From contig NZ_QNRY01000011.1 of assembly GCF_003315515.1 (NCBI RefSeq), positions 23,288 to 87,287 on the forward strand: 64,000 nucleotides of DNA. Reading direction: 5' to 3'. The notes below the pieces were generated by a model, which was given only the letters and a program-made list of their open reading frames with translations, had not been told where the DNA came from and made no database searches. Below are positions 20,210 through 31,262 of this stretch, in pieces. Every line of letters starts with the position of its first letter. Positions within the stretch are counted from its first letter, which is position 1. Position numbers and translations under genes: made by a program. This DNA is from Brenneria salicis ATCC 15712 = DSM 30166 (GTDB taxonomy: Bacteria > Pseudomonadota > Gammaproteobacteria > Enterobacterales > Enterobacteriaceae).

Positions 20210-22185
20210 AAAACAGGCGTTGTCCATCCTGCTGATCGGCCTGTTGCTGGCGATAGCGCTGAGTCTGGGCGCGTACAATTTACAGCGTCAATTGCCTGTG
20301 GCGCTATGGCTGCAAGGATTCTGGCAGCCGAATAACGACGATATTCGTCAATTACTGTTTCACTATAGTTTGCTGCCGCGCATGGTGCTTGCCCTGCTGG
20401 TCGGCGCGGGTCTGGGGTTATGCGGCGTCTTATTCCAGCAGGTGCTGCGTAATCCGCTGGCGGAACCGTCGACGCTTGGGATTGCGTCCGGGGCGCAACT
20501 GGGCATTACGGTGGTGACGCTGTGGTCGGTGCCGGGGGGAATGGCGATTCAGCAGATCGCGGCGATGATCGGCGCATTAACGGTGGGCGCGCTGGTGTTT
20601 GGCGTCGCCTGGGGAAAACGGCTTTCGCCGGTCACCCTGATCCTGGCCGGGCTGGTGCTGAGTTTTTACTGCGGGGCGGTGAACCAGTTATTCGCGCTGT
20701 TTCACCATGAACAACTGCAAAATTTGTTTCTGTGGAGCAGCGGCGCATTGAATCAGCAGGACTGGCGCAATGTGCAGTTTGTGCTGCCGCGCCAGCTGAT
20801 CTGCTTTTGTTTGTCGTTGCTGCTGCTGCGGCCGCTGACCCTGCTTGGGCTGGATGACGGCGTGGCGCGTAATCTGGGGCTTGGGCTGTCGCTGGCGCGG
20901 TTGAGCGCACTGGGGGTGGCGATTTTCCTGAGCGCAATTAGTGAATGCGGTGGGGATTATCGGTTTCATCGGCCTGTTCGCGCCGCTGCTGGCTAAAATG
21001 CTGGGGGCCAGACGTCTGTGGCATCGCCTCTGGCTGGCGCCGTTACTGGGCGCGTTGCTGTTGGTCGTCGCCGATCAGGGGGTGATCTGGCTGACGTCTG
21101 TCTGGCGCGAGGTGCCGACGGGCGCGGCCACCGCATTGCTGGGCGCGCCGTTATTACTGTGGCTGCTGCCACGCTTACGCAGTCATGGCTCTCCTGCGCT
21201 AATGGATCATGCCGGGGCGTCCGTCGTCGAACGTCGCCAGTGGGGATGGTGGCTGGCGTTGGGCGGCGTAGTGCTGGTGGCGATAACGCTGGTCGCCTTG
21301 CTGCTGGGGAAAAATGCGCAAGGGTGGCACTGGAGCGGCGGCGAACTGTTTACGGAACTGTTGCCGTGGCGCTGGCCGCGTATTCTGGCGGCATTGGCGG
21401 CGGGGATGATGCTGGCGGTGGCGGGGACATTGATACAGAAACTGACGGGTAATCCAATGGGCAGCCCGGAAGTGCTGGGGATCAGTTCGGGCGCGTCATT
21501 TGGCGTGATTATCCTGCTGTTTTTTGTCCCCGGTAACGCCTTTGTCTGGTTGCTGCCGGCAGGCAGCGCGGGTACGGCGTTAACGCTGTTGATCATGGTG
21601 GCGGTGGCCGGACAAGGCGGGTTTTCCACACAGCGCATGCTGCTGGCCGGGATAGCCCTGAGCATGGCTTTCACCACGGTGATCTCGCTGCTGCTGGCCA
21701 GTGGCGATCCGCGCATGGGCAACGTACTGACCTGGTTATCAGGTTCGACCTATGGGGTGGAAGCGGCTGATGCGCTGAGGACCGCCGCGATTGCCGGCGT
21801 GTTGTTGCTGGTGGTGCCGCTTTGTCAGCGCTGGTTGCGCATTCTGCCATTGGGGACGACGACGGCACGCGCGTTGGGCGTGGCCGTCACCCCGGTTCGT
21901 CTGTTGGTGCTGTTGCTGGCCGCGATCCTCACCGCGATGTCAACGCTGTTGGTGGGGCCAATGAGCTTCGTCGGCCTGATGGCGCCGCACCTGGCGCGTA
22001 TGATGGGATTTAGCCGCGTCATGCCGCAGCTTTGTTGTTCCGCGTTACTGGGCGGCGGATTGATGGTGATGGCCGATTGGTGCGGCAGAATGGTGATGTT
22101 CCCGTATCAAATTCCGGCTGGATTGCTGGCGACGTTTATTGGCGCGCCTTACTTTGTTTATCTGCTGCGTAAGCAGGCAAAATAA
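20196..22185 (+). pseudogene. fhuB: Iron(III)-hydroxamate permease, frameshifted
   Basis: FhuB is a double-length permease (about 660 residues, two fused ten-helix halves) for ferric hydroxamates. The first part reads from the GTG at 20196 to about 20939 and ends in frame at 20996. The second part resumes one frame over from 20941 with VNAVGIIGFIGLFAP and runs to 22185. The E. coli protein reads AIVISALLVNAVGIIGFIG, so one residue is missing at the joint. That fits loss of two bases from an AGTGTGAATG-like sequence, now AGTGAATG. The rest of both halves is intact. It could be a recent mutation or a sequence error; if real, permease function is lost or depends on reinitiation. Confidence 0.85.
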
Positions 22186-22186
22186 G

Positions 22187-22777
22187 TTATGGGGCGAGAT
22201 TGATCGCTTCCACCAGCATCCAGAGGGCGGTGATCACCAGCGACAATCCCATCACGCCGTTGAACAACCGCAGTTTTCTGGGATCCTGAAGGTGCTTGCC
22301 GATGCGATCGCCAAGCGCCGCCCATAGCAGAATGCACGGCAGATTCAGCGCCATAAAGCCGATCATGACGGTTAAAACACCGCTGTTGGCCGCATAGAGC
22401 AGCGCCACGTTGCTGGACATCAGCCAGGCTTTGGGGTTGACCGCCTGGAATAACGCGCCTTGAAGCAGGGTGAGCGGCTTACTTTTTCCATTCAGTTCCA
22501 GCGCGGACACACGCGCAATTTTCCACGACAGCCATAGCAGATAGGCACACCCCACCACGGTGAGCGGTACTCTTACCGCGCTCATTCCACTAAGCAACAG
22601 CTCCAGCGCCATCCCCATCAGCGCCGTTTGCAACGCGCAGCCGATCAGAACGCCCAATAACATTGGCAGTGTACGCCGTATGCCGAAGTTGACCCCGGAG
22701 GTCGCCAGCAGCAGATTGTTGGGGCCGGGGGTTATCGACATTACCGTGACATAGCTGAAGAAAGAGGGATCAAGCAT
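22187..22777 (-). CDS. LysE/RhtB-family amino-acid exporter
   Basis: A small inner-membrane exporter of 196 residues with about six hydrophobic segments. The family signature is visible in SITPGPNNLLL near residue 14 and in FQAVNPKAWLM near residue 118. The start at 22777 is preferred because AAAAGGAA lies six bases upstream; the longer frame to 22849 is hydrophilic and not family-like. It faces fhuB with one base between stops, and is divergent from a MocR-type regulator that probably controls it. Substrate (an amino acid or derivative) is unknown. Confidence 0.88.
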   Translation of the reverse strand: MLDPSFFSYVTVMSITPGPNNLLLATSGVNFGIRRTLPMLLGVLIGCALQTALMGMALELLLSGMSAVRVPLTVVGCAYLLWLSWKIARVSALELNGKSKPLTLLQGALFQAVNPKAWLMSSNVALLYAANSGVLTVMIGFMALNLPCILLWAALGDRIGKHLQDPRKLRLFNGVMGLSLVITALWMLVEAINLAP

Positions 22778-22916
22778 GGTGCGTTCCTTTTGACGCTGAG
22801 TAAGAACACCATCATAAAAGGGAAGAAGGGAATGGTAACAGATACACAAAAAGATTATTGTAATGAGTACAGATGCTATGAATGATTAATTGTACCCATC
22901 GGTTGGCGAGGTAATT

Positions 22917-24377
22917 GTGTCCATTATCGATCCGCAGGAAAGCACGCTTTATCAACAGTTGGCGGAAACCTTCGCCACGGCGATCCATCACGGAACCTGG
23001 CAGCCGGGAAGCCGTCTACCGGCTATCCGTCGCGTAGCGGGATCGCATCAGGTCAGCGTCAATACTGTGCTTAATGCCTGGCGCATTCTCGAAGATCGCG
23101 GTTTGATCGAAGCGCGTCCGCAATCCGGCTATTTTGTGCGCGGACGGTTGCCGTCGTTGACGAAAGCGCCGCGGCATCGTGCTCAGGTCATCATTCCGGG
23201 TAGTGAAAAACTGGATCTGATCGATACGGTTTTCGCCGCGCAGAATCATCCCGATTACCTCAATATTTCTCTCGCCTGTCCACAAAACAGCGATTTTTAT
23301 CCCAGCGCGAAGATCAGCCGCATTACCGCTTCGCTTCTGCGCCGTCATCCCGATATCATTGGCCGCTATGCCTTACCGCCGGGAAGTGAGCGGCTGCGTC
23401 GTGAAGTGGCGCGGCGGGCGATGGACTCAGGCATCGCGTTGAGCGGCGAGGATGTCACCGTCACTCACGGCTGCATGGAGGCGCTTCAGTTGGCATTACG
23501 GGCGGTGACGCAACCGGGGGACTGCGTGGGGCTGGAAACGCCGACCTATTTTTATCTGTTTCCATTGCTGGCCAGTCTGGGACTGAAAACAGTGGAAATT
23601 CCGACCGATCCGCAGCGTGGGCTATCATTGGATGCGCTGGAGATGCTGCTTTCGGAACGACGGCTTCAGGCGATCATCGCCATGCCGAATGTACAAAATC
23701 CGCTGGGTTGCAGCATGACGCTGGCGGATAAAAAGCGACTGGCGAAATTGGTGAACGACTATCAGGTTCCGCTGATAGAAGACGGTTTGTATGGCGAGCT
23801 ACAGTTTAGCTGGCCGCTTTCCCCAGCGGTCAAGGCGTTCGATCGCGACGGGTGGGTGATTTACTGTTCGAGCTTCACCAAGACCCTGGCCCCCGATTTT
23901 CGTATCGGCTGGATGGCGGCGGGCCGCTTCAGTGCGATGATAGCGCGGCTGAAAGCCGTGTCGTCAATGGCGGAGTCCGCGCTGTTGTCGGAGACGCTGG
24001 CGCAATTTCTGCAATCCGGCGGCTACGATCACCATCTGCGCACGTTGCGCCGTCGCTATGCCGCCCAGTTGGATGAGGCCCGTGGGCTGATTGTCCGCCA
24101 TTTTCCGCAAGGCACCCGCGCCACCCAGCCGCAAGGCGGTTTTGTCTTCTGGCTGGAAATGCCTGGCGAGGTGGATGGCGTGGCGCTGTTTCATCGTCTG
24201 TTGCAGGAAAAGATCTGCGTGACGCCCGGCGCGCTTTACACCTTGAGCGACCGCTGCCAACACGCCATTCGTCTCTCCTGTTGTTATCCTTTTGATGAGC
24301 GTTACCGGTATGCGCTTAAACGGGCGGGGGCGCTGGCTTGCGAAATGAGCGGCATTGCGCCCCCGGACGAAAACTAA
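22917..24377 (+). CDS. MocR/PdxR-type regulator (GntR HTH fused to aminotransferase fold)
   Basis: 486 residues. The N-terminal GntR-type winged helix (about residues 10-75, with YQQLAETFATAIHHG and SRLPAIRRVAGSHQVSVNTV) is joined to a fold-type I aminotransferase domain. The putative PLP lysine is in SSFTKTLAPDFRIGW near residue 320, and an N-P motif occurs in NVQNPLG. These proteins bind PLP as effector, not usually as catalysts. Start is GTG at 22917, five bases after GAGG; the frame extends to a TTG at 22890 without a ribosome site. It is divergent from the LysE-type exporter, its likely target. Confidence 0.9.
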   Translation: MSIIDPQESTLYQQLAETFATAIHHGTWQPGSRLPAIRRVAGSHQVSVNTVLNAWRILEDRGLIEARPQSGYFVRGRLPSLTKAPRHRAQVIIPGSEKLDLIDTVFAAQNHPDYLNISLACPQNSDFYPSAKISRITASLLRRHPDIIGRYALPPGSERLRREVARRAMDSGIALSGEDVTVTHGCMEALQLALRAVTQPGDCVGLETPTYFYLFPLLASLGLKTVEIPTDPQRGLSLDALEMLLSERRLQAIIAMPNVQNPLGCSMTLADKKRLAKLVNDYQVPLIEDGLYGELQFSWPLSPAVKAFDRDGWVIYCSSFTKTLAPDFRIGWMAAGRFSAMIARLKAVSSMAESALLSETLAQFLQSGGYDHHLRTLRRRYAAQLDEARGLIVRHFPQGTRATQPQGGFVFWLEMPGEVDGVALFHRLLQEKICVTPGALYTLSDRCQHAIRLSCCYPFDERYRYALKRAGALACEMSGIAPPDEN

Positions 24378-24516
24378 GGCGGCGTTTTACGGCGTGCCGT
24401 TCGTCCCCAGATCAGTCACAATATAGGCGGGTTCAACTATTTTGGCGATAATCGAGATCTTTACATCGGTTGTGGCGCCAACTGAATGACGCCGTTAGAA
24501 ATCAGGTCGCCTTACT

Positions 24517-25797
24517 TTACAAACGCGCAAAGCAACGTTGCGCCGCTTCGATCGTGCGTTCAATATCCTGTTGGCTGTGAGCCAGCGACATAAACCCGGC
24601 TTCGAAGGCGGAAGGGGCCAGATAGACGCCTTGTTCCAACATCATATGGAAGAAGCGCTTGAAGCGTTCCACGTCACACTGCATCACATCCTGATAGCAG
24701 GTCACGCTGTCGGCATCGGTAAAGAACAGACCAAACATCCCACCCGCCTGATTGACTGCCAGCGGAATATGTTCCGCTTTGGCGGCGGACAGCAGCCCTT
24801 CGGCAAGCTGTCGCGTCAGTTCCGTCAGTTTCTGATGGACGCCGGGTTTCGCCACTTCCGTCAGGCAGGCAAAACCCGCGGCCATCGCAATCGGGTTGCC
24901 GGAGAGCGTACCGGCCTGATACACCGGGCCGACCGGCGCCAGCGCCTGCATGACTTCTCGTTTGCCGCCGAAGGCGCCAACCGGCATGCCGCCGCCGATA
25001 ATTTTACCCAGACAGGTTAAATCGGGCTGAACGCCATAGTGAGCTTGCGCGCCCGCCAGCGCCACACGAAAACCGGTCATCACTTCATCAATGATGAACA
25101 GTGCGCCGAATTCGTCACACAACGCGCGCAACCCCGGCAGGAATTCCGGCAACGGCGGCACGCAGTTCATATTGCCCGCCACCGGTTCGACAATAATCGC
25201 GGCGATGTCTTGCGGGTATTGCTCGAACGCGGCGCGCACCGAGGATAAGTCATTATAGGTGCAGGTCAGCGTGTGGCGGGCGAAGTCGGCGGGTACGCCG
25301 GGCGAGTTGGGCTGTCCCAGCGTCAGGGCGCCTGAACCGGCTTTGACCAGCAGACCATCGGCATGACCGTGATAGCATCCTTCAAACTTGATGATTTTAT
25401 CGCGCCCGGTATAGCCGCGGGCCAGACGAATGGCGCTCATGGTGGCTTCCGTCCCGGAGTTCACCATGCGCACCATCTCCATGCCGGGCATCAGCGATGT
25501 CACCAGCCGGGCCATTTGCACTTCGATTTCCGTCGGCGCGCCGAAGCTTAATCCGTGCTCCGCCGCCGCGATCACCGCCTGACGAATGGCCGGGTGGTTA
25601 TGTCCCAGCACCATCGGCCCCCAGGAGCCGACGTAATCGATATAGCATTGACCATCCGCGTCATAAAGGTAGGCGCCGTCCGCCCGTTCGATAAACAGCG
25701 GCACGCCGCCGACGCCGTTGAACGCGCGTACCGGCGAGTTGACGCCGCCCGGAATAAGTTGCTGTGCCGCGGCATACAGACTTTCAGATTTGTTCAT
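24517..25797 (-). CDS. hemL: Glutamate-1-semialdehyde 2,1-aminomutase
   Basis: PLP enzyme that converts glutamate-1-semialdehyde to 5-aminolevulinate, the start of tetrapyrrole synthesis by the C5 route. It has 426 residues, matching E. coli HemL. The PLP lysine is in [17 protein letters not shown] near residue 265, with the pyridine-binding aspartate in [10 protein letters not shown]. In E. coli it follows fhuB; here the LysE/MocR pair is between them. clcA, which lies between hemL and erpA in E. coli, is absent. Confidence 0.96.
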   Translation of the reverse strand: MNKSESLYAAAQQLIPGGVNSPVRAFNGVGGVPLFIERADGAYLYDADGQCYIDYVGSWGPMVLGHNHPAIRQAVIAAAEHGLSFGAPTEIEVQMARLVTSLMPGMEMVRMVNSGTEATMSAIRLARGYTGRDKIIKFEGCYHGHADGLLVKAGSGALTLGQPNSPGVPADFARHTLTCTYNDLSSVRAAFEQYPQDIAAIIVEPVAGNMNCVPPLPEFLPGLRALCDEFGALFIIDEVMTGFRVALAGAQAHYGVQPDLTCLGKIIGGGMPVGAFGGKREVMQALAPVGPVYQAGTLSGNPIAMAAGFACLTEVAKPGVHQKLTELTRQLAEGLLSAAKAEHIPLAVNQAGGMFGLFFTDADSVTCYQDVMQCDVERFKRFFHMMLEQGVYLAPSAFEAGFMSLAHSQQDIERTIEAAQRCFARL

Positions 25798-26066
25798 TAA
25801 GTGATCCTGACGTTGTGATTATCATGGAAAGTAAGGCCATTCTAATCAACTGCCCACGGTTATGAAATCGTTGTACTGGCCCGCTGTTCAAAACATAACG
25901 TGCCATCGCCAATGAGATCACTGGCTGTGACGCAGGCGCCGTTGCATAATAGGACGATTAATTCAGCGGCCAGTGTCAAATCTTGAACGTTTTCGTTTAC
26001 TGCCGGATAATAAGTCTATGAGTGCGGGCGTATCACCTGATAAGCCCTGAGTTGGGAGTAAAAAAG

Positions 26067-26411
26067 ATGAGCGACGATATAGCATTGCCACTGCAATTTA
26101 CCGATGCGGCAGCCATCAAGGTGAAAAACCTGATTGCCGATGAAGAGAATCCTGATCTGAAACTTCGGGTTTATATTACGGGTGGCGGTTGCAGCGGCTT
26201 CCAATACGGTTTTACCTTTGATGATCAAATCAACGAAGGCGACATGACCATTGAAAAGCAAGGCGTGGCTTTGGTGGTCGATCCGATGAGTCTGCAATAT
26301 CTGGTGGGTGGTTCGGTGGACTACACGGAAGGGTTGGAAGGTTCGCGTTTTATCGTCACCAACCCGAATGCCAAAACCACTTGCGGTTGTGGCTCTTCTT
26401 TCAGTATCTGA
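26067..26411 (+). CDS. erpA: Iron-sulfur cluster insertion protein ErpA
   Basis: A-type carrier that delivers Fe-S clusters to apoproteins, essential for isoprenoid enzymes IspG/IspH. It has 114 residues, with the three cluster-binding cysteines C42 ([11 protein letters not shown]), C106 and C108 ([10 protein letters not shown]). The start is set by MSDDIALPL and GGGAG eight bases upstream; the frame open to 26022 is not conserved. A strong bidirectional terminator separates it from btuF. Confidence 0.96.
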   Translation: MSDDIALPLQFTDAAAIKVKNLIADEENPDLKLRVYITGGGCSGFQYGFTFDDQINEGDMTIEKQGVALVVDPMSLQYLVGGSVDYTEGLEGSRFIVTNPNAKTTCGCGSSFSI

Positions 26412-26430
26412 TAAGTCATTTCGTCGGTTG

Positions 26431-26469
26431 AAAAACCCGTGCGGCCATCGTCGGCGCACGGGTTTTTTT
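26431..26469. terminator. Bidirectional terminator between erpA and btuF
   Basis: Stem CCCGTGCG / CGCACGGG with an 11-12-base loop is flanked by AAAAA on the left and TTTTTTT on the right. It can therefore act for both converging genes. Confidence 0.88.
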
Positions 26470-26483
26470 ACGCGTGGGATGGG

Positions 26484-27299
26484 CTAATAGCGCGATAGTT
26501 GCCGGCAGATCTGTTGGGCCGCCAGCAGTAAACGTGGCCCGCTGCGATTAAACCAATCTTCATTCACCGCGATCACCGGAACAGCGAGTTGCGGTGTCCA
26601 GAACGCCTGCGTATTGGCAATGGCGGAGGCTGAACCGCTGATGATAATGGCCTGCGGCGCACGCCGTAAGACCTGCTCCCGGCTGACCTGCGGCCAGGGC
26701 ACCGGGCTGTCGCTAAAAATATTCCGCGCGCCGCACAGTGACACGATCTGGCTTTGCAGGGTGTCTTTCGACGAGGTAAAAAGTGGTTGCGAGCCAAATT
26801 GTATAAAGACGCGCAACGGCGGGCGCGTTTTGCCGACGTAGCGTTGCCGTAAATCCGTTATTTGCCGGCGAAGCGCGGCAGCGGCTTTTTCTGCCTGATC
26901 AGGATGATCGCTGTATGCCGCCAATTGTTGCAGCGCGGCGGGAATAGCGTCCAGTGTTTTGGGATCGAGATAAACGATGGGAATGCCGAAATTGGCCAGT
27001 TGTTCCAGCGGCCTTTGCGCGTTGCCTTCACGCCAGACCAGAATGAGATCAGGCTTGAGCGCCAGGATCCGCTCCAAATTAATCCCCTGCCAGGATGCTA
27101 CTCGCTCCAGTTTTTTCGCCGCTGGCGGATAATACGACCAGGCGCTGACCGCGATCAATTGCTCGCCCATGCCCGCCGCATAAGCGAGTTCGGTGGCATG
27201 GGGCGCCAGGCTGATCACGCGTTCTGGCGCGGCGTTTGCCGTCGCCAGTAGTGAAAAAAGCAGCGCACCCAGCAGGCGTCGCGTCCATGACTGCCTCAT
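26484..27299 (-). CDS. btuF: Vitamin B12 periplasmic binding protein
   Basis: Captures cobalamin in the periplasm for the BtuCD importer. It has 271 residues with a cleavable signal peptide (about residues 1-23, ending TANAAPER). Conserved features are [22 protein letters not shown] near residue 90 and the C-terminal [11 protein letters not shown] lobe that contacts BtuC. It starts two bases after mtnN on the same strand. yadS, beside btuF in E. coli, is missing. Confidence 0.93.
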   Translation of the reverse strand: MRQSWTRRLLGALLFSLLATANAAPERVISLAPHATELAYAAGMGEQLIAVSAWSYYPPAAKKLERVASWQGINLERILALKPDLILVWREGNAQRPLEQLANFGIPIVYLDPKTLDAIPAALQQLAAYSDHPDQAEKAAAALRRQITDLRQRYVGKTRPPLRVFIQFGSQPLFTSSKDTLQSQIVSLCGARNIFSDSPVPWPQVSREQVLRRAPQAIIISGSASAIANTQAFWTPQLAVPVIAVNEDWFNRSGPRLLLAAQQICRQLSRY

Positions 27300-27301
27300 G
27301 A

Positions 27302-28000
27302 TTAACGCTTAGCCAACGCCTGCAACATGGTTTCCACCATTCGGGTAGATTGCTCGGCGGCCACCGCCAGGAACGCGTCGAAACTGAGGTGCGATTCCTG
27401 ATCGGCCACGTCGGAAATGGCTCGCACGACGACAAAAGGAACACCAAACTGATGGCAGACATGCGCCACCGCAGTGGCTTCCATTTCTACCGCGATAGCC
27501 TGAGGAAACGTGTTGCGGATACGCGCCAGCGGTTCAGCGCCGTTGATAAAGGCATCGCCGCTGACCACCAAACCGCGCACGGCATTGAGTTGCAGCCGGG
27601 CAATCGCCTCCTGCGCCAGCGTGATCAAACGCTCGTCGGCGATGAACGCCGCCGGACAGCCCGCCATCTGACCGGGTTCATAGCCAAACGCGGTCACATC
27701 GGCATCGTGATAGCGCACCTCATCGGAAACCACAATATCGCCGACGTTCAAGGTGGAGGCGAGTCTGCCGGCGGAACCGGTATTAATCACCACATCCGGC
27801 TGGCAATGCTCCAGCAACAAGGTGGCGCCCAACGCGGCGGACACTTTGCCAATCCCGGATTTCAGTAATGCGACTTCCACACCATTTAACTGTCCGCTGT
27901 AGATTTCACATCCGGCGCGCTGCAAGGTCTGCCGATTTTCGATGCGATCGCGCAGCAGCGTCACTTCTTGTTCCATTGCGCCAATAATGCCGACTTTCAT
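27302..28000 (-). CDS. mtnN: 5'-methylthioadenosine/S-adenosylhomocysteine nucleosidase
   Basis: Hydrolyses MTA and SAH to adenine plus the thioribose sugar, clearing by-products of SAM use and feeding autoinducer-2 precursor supply. It has 232 residues, as in E. coli. The N-terminus [13 protein letters not shown] with the catalytic glutamate (E12), the [12 protein letters not shown] ribose-binding stretch and RAISDVAD with the catalytic aspartate are present. Start 28000 is chosen by homology; the frame open to 28033 adds an unconserved hydrophobic tail. Confidence 0.96.
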   Translation of the reverse strand: MKVGIIGAMEQEVTLLRDRIENRQTLQRAGCEIYSGQLNGVEVALLKSGIGKVSAALGATLLLEHCQPDVVINTGSAGRLASTLNVGDIVVSDEVRYHDADVTAFGYEPGQMAGCPAAFIADERLITLAQEAIARLQLNAVRGLVVSGDAFINGAEPLARIRNTFPQAIAVEMEATAVAHVCHQFGVPFVVVRAISDVADQESHLSFDAFLAVAAEQSTRMVETMLQALAKR

Positions 28001-28119
28001 AAAGATCCCCACAAATTTTGTTATAAATAGCACGAGTATAGTGTCAGCTAGTCTATCATGGCTGACAAGCGTAAATGGAGCGTGTGAACTGACGTTAGCG
28101 GTGTTACATGGAGAATCGT

Positions 28120-29628
28120 ATGTCTGATATCGATTTTACGAAGAAGATAAGCTTCCAGCGGCCCTTTAGCGCCGAGATTACAGCCGAGGATGAATATGCC
28201 GTCGTTCGTCAGTTTGAAAGCGATCGCGGACGCATCATCAATTCTGCGGCGATCCGCCGCCTTCAGCAAAAAACGCAGGTCTTTCCGCTGGAGCGCAATG
28301 CCGCGGTGCGCTCACGTCTGACTCACTCTATGGAAGTGCAACAGGTAGGACGTTATATCGTTAAAGAGCTCATCCACCGCCTGAAAGAAACGGACCGACT
28401 CAAGGAACTGGGATTGGAAAACCGGCAAACCCCGTTTGAAAGCATGGTGGAAATGGCGTGCCTGATGCATGACATCGGCAATCCGCCGTTCGGTCATTTT
28501 GGCGAATCCGCGATTAATAACTGGTTCTGCCGGTTAATGGATATTGACTTTCTTGGCGACGAGGCAAGTCAAGAAGACCGCTGTCGGGTCGATTTCCTCC
28601 GAATGCAGGATGACGGGTTTAATGAATTGCGCGGCAGAATTCGTCAGGATTTAAGTCATTTTGAAGGCAATGCGCAGGCTATCCGCTTGGTGCATACTTT
28701 GCTCAAGCTGAATCTGACCTACGGTCAGGTCGGTTGCATTCTGAAATATACCCGTCCTGCCTACTGGTGCGAGAAAATCCCCGCCGAATACGATTATCTG
28801 ATGAAAAAGCCGGGTTATTATCTGGCGGAGGAAGCGTTCGTCACCCGTTTGCGCGACGAGTTATCGATGGGCGAATTTCATCGTTATCCGCTGACTTACA
28901 TCATGGAAGCGGCGGACGATATCTCTTACTGCATTGCCGATTTAGAAGACGCGGTAGAAAAAGATATTCTCACCATTGAACAACTCCACGATCACCTGCG
29001 TGACGCCTGGGGGGAGGTGAAGAACGGCGATCTGTTCGCCAAAACCGTCGGCAAGGCGTATGAGGGCCGAGAACGTCAACCGTGGCGCAGCGTTAACGAT
29101 CAGTTTTTTATGAACCTGCGGGTCAATACCGTCGCCCGAATGGTGCCGCATGCTTCACAACGCTTTATCGATAATTTACCGGCGATTTATGCCGGGTCAT
29201 TTAATCATGCGTTGCTGGAAGATGGCAGTCCGCAGAATCGCCTGCTGAAAGTATTCAAAAATGTTGCGCTGAAGCATGTGTTTAATCACTACGAAGTGGA
29301 GCAGCTTGAACTCCAGGGATATCGGGTTATCCGTGGGCTGCTGGATATTTATAGCCCGTTGCTTGAGATGTCATACCGGGATTTCAGCCAGTTGGTGAAA
29401 GAAGATAGTCATAAGCACTATCCTATTGAAACCCGGCTGTACCATAAATTATCCAGTAAGCACTGTCTGGCTTACCGTGAAGCGGTGGATAAGTTGCACG
29501 GTCTGTCCGTCAAAGAGCAGGAGATCCGCGAATATTATTATCGCGCCCGTTTGATTCAGGACTACATCAGCGGCATGACCGATTTATATGCATATGATGA
29601 GTATCGGAAATTGATGGCGGCGGAATAA
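28120..29628 (+). CDS. dgt: Deoxyguanosinetriphosphate triphosphohydrolase
   Basis: HD-domain hydrolase that splits dGTP to deoxyguanosine and triphosphate, affecting dNTP balance and phage resistance. 502 residues. The HD metal ligands are in [12 protein letters not shown] and [16 protein letters not shown]; further conserved stretches are [19 protein letters not shown] and [16 protein letters not shown]. The ATG at 28120 has GGAG six bases upstream; the ATG at 28108 overlaps that ribosome site and is rejected. Divergent from mtnN, as in E. coli. Confidence 0.95.
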   Translation: MSDIDFTKKISFQRPFSAEITAEDEYAVVRQFESDRGRIINSAAIRRLQQKTQVFPLERNAAVRSRLTHSMEVQQVGRYIVKELIHRLKETDRLKELGLENRQTPFESMVEMACLMHDIGNPPFGHFGESAINNWFCRLMDIDFLGDEASQEDRCRVDFLRMQDDGFNELRGRIRQDLSHFEGNAQAIRLVHTLLKLNLTYGQVGCILKYTRPAYWCEKIPAEYDYLMKKPGYYLAEEAFVTRLRDELSMGEFHRYPLTYIMEAADDISYCIADLEDAVEKDILTIEQLHDHLRDAWGEVKNGDLFAKTVGKAYEGRERQPWRSVNDQFFMNLRVNTVARMVPHASQRFIDNLPAIYAGSFNHALLEDGSPQNRLLKVFKNVALKHVFNHYEVEQLELQGYRVIRGLLDIYSPLLEMSYRDFSQLVKEDSHKHYPIETRLYHKLSSKHCLAYREAVDKLHGLSVKEQEIREYYYRARLIQDYISGMTDLYAYDEYRKLMAAE

Positions 29629-29681
29629 GGTTTTTTGTAAAGCGGGTCAATACTTTCTTACGCTTCAACCTCTTCCCAATC

Positions 29682-29710
29682 TGAACGGTATTGGTCCATA
29701 TTTATCTCAT
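29682..29710 (+). promoter_or_regulatory. Possible sigma-E promoter upstream of degP
   Basis: TGAACGG at 29682-29688 and TCTCA at 29705-29709, 16 bases apart, partly match the sigma-E consensus GGAACTT / TCTGA. The match is weak, but degP is a classical sigma-E target. Confidence 0.35.
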
Positions 29711-29773
29711 ACAACATGACCGTGGCGTGTGGGCCGCAAGACTTGCCTGTTGATAAATATGAGACCTATCCCT

Positions 29774-31216
29774 ATGAAAAGAAAATCATTGGTTCTAAGC
29801 GCGCTGACCTTAAGCCTGGCGATGGCCATCGTGCCTGTCGCGTCGAATGCGGCTGAGTCAGTTTCCTCATCTTCCTTGCCTGCCAGCGGACAGCTTCCCA
29901 GCCTGGCGCCGATGTTGGAAAAAGTGATGCCTTCCGTCGTCAGTATCTTTGTGGAAGGGCATACCAATGTCGATCAAGCGCGTGTTCCGTCACAGCTTCA
30001 GCCTTTCTTTGGCAAGGATTCACCGTTCTGTCAGGAAGGTTCGCCATTCCAGCAATCACCCATGTGTCAAGGTGACGACGACGATGAAGGGCAACCCTCC
30101 AAACAACAGAACTTTCAGGCGCTAGGCGCCGGGGTGGTAATCAATGCGCAAAAAGGCTATGTGGTCACCAATAACCATGTCGTTGACGATGCGGATAAAA
30201 TTCAGGTCAGGCTCAGTGATGGACGTAAATATGATGCCAAAGTCATCGGCAAAGATCCGCGTTCGGATATTGCGTTGGTGCAGTTAAAAGATTTTAAAAA
30301 CCTGACCGCCATCAAACTGGCCGATTCAGATCAGTTACGCGTCGGGGATTATACCGTGGCGATCGGAAACCCCTATGGATTGGGGGAAACGGCAACCTCC
30401 GGCATTGTGTCTGCGTTGGGGCGCAGCGGACTGAATATTGAAAACTATGAAAACTTTATTCAGACCGATGCGGCGATCAACCGGGGAAATTCCGGCGGCG
30501 CGTTGGTGAATCTCAACGGTGAGTTGATCGGCCTGAATACGGCGATCCTGGCGCCGGACGGCGGCAACATCGGGATCGGTTTTGCCATTCCCAGCAATAT
30601 GGTGAAAAGTCTGGTCGAGCAGATCGTCGAATTCGGTGAGGTAAGACGAGGCGAGTTGGGGATAACCGGAACGGAATTGAATTCGGAACTGGCGCAGGCC
30701 ATGAAAGTGGATGCGCAGCGCGGCGCGTTTGTCAGTCAGGTTCAACCGAAATCCGCAGCGGCGGCGGCGGGTATCAAAGCCGGCGACGTGATTGTTTCGT
30801 TAAACGGCAAAGCAATCAGCAGCTTCGCGGCGTTGCGCGCTCAGGTCGGTTCGTTACCGGTCGGCAGCAAGATTGCGCTGGGGCTGTTGCGCTACGGAAA
30901 ACCGTTGACGGTCGAAGTGACGCTTCAGCAAAGCAGCCAGACTCAGGTGGCGTCTGGTAACCTCTATACGGGGATTGAAGGCGCTGAATTAAGCAACACG
31001 GAATTGGATGGTCAGAAGGGCGTCAAGGTTGATAATGTCAAGGTAGGCTCGGCTGCTGAGAAAATTGGTCTGAAAAAGGACGACATTATCTTCGGCGTCA
31101 ATCAGCAGCCGGTGCGGAATATTGGCGAGTTGCGTAAAATTCTCGACAGCAAACCTGCGGTGCTGGCGCTGAACATTCGGCGTGGCGAAAGCGATATCTA
31201 TTTGTTAACTCAGTAA
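29774..31216 (+). CDS. degP: Periplasmic serine protease and chaperone DegP (HtrA)
   Basis: Degrades or refolds misfolded envelope proteins. It has 480 residues. A signal peptide (about residues 1-26, ending SNAAES) precedes the trypsin-like domain. Its triad is the His in VTNNHVVDD, the Asp in DPRSDIALV and the Ser in RGNSGGALVN. The LA loop keeps the two cysteines (FCQEG...MCQG). Two PDZ domains follow (about 285-370 and 395-475). Start ATG 29774 gives the conserved MKRKSLVLSALTLSL; in-frame upstream codons from 29729 are rejected. Confidence 0.96.
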   Translation: MKRKSLVLSALTLSLAMAIVPVASNAAESVSSSSLPASGQLPSLAPMLEKVMPSVVSIFVEGHTNVDQARVPSQLQPFFGKDSPFCQEGSPFQQSPMCQGDDDDEGQPSKQQNFQALGAGVVINAQKGYVVTNNHVVDDADKIQVRLSDGRKYDAKVIGKDPRSDIALVQLKDFKNLTAIKLADSDQLRVGDYTVAIGNPYGLGETATSGIVSALGRSGLNIENYENFIQTDAAINRGNSGGALVNLNGELIGLNTAILAPDGGNIGIGFAIPSNMVKSLVEQIVEFGEVRRGELGITGTELNSELAQAMKVDAQRGAFVSQVQPKSAAAAAGIKAGDVIVSLNGKAISSFAALRAQVGSLPVGSKIALGLLRYGKPLTVEVTLQQSSQTQVASGNLYTGIEGAELSNTELDGQKGVKVDNVKVGSAAEKIGLKKDDIIFGVNQQPVRNIGELRKILDSKPAVLALNIRRGESDIYLLTQ

Positions 31217-31228
31217 TTTATCTCTAAC

Positions 31229-31262
31229 GCCGGGTGCTGCCGCACCCGGCTGACGCCTTTTC
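31229..31262 (+). terminator. Hairpin after degP
   Basis: 9-bp stem GCCGGGTGC / GCACCCGGC with a four-base loop 12 bases after the stop. The T run (CCTTTTCC) follows seven bases later, so termination may be modest. Confidence 0.65.
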
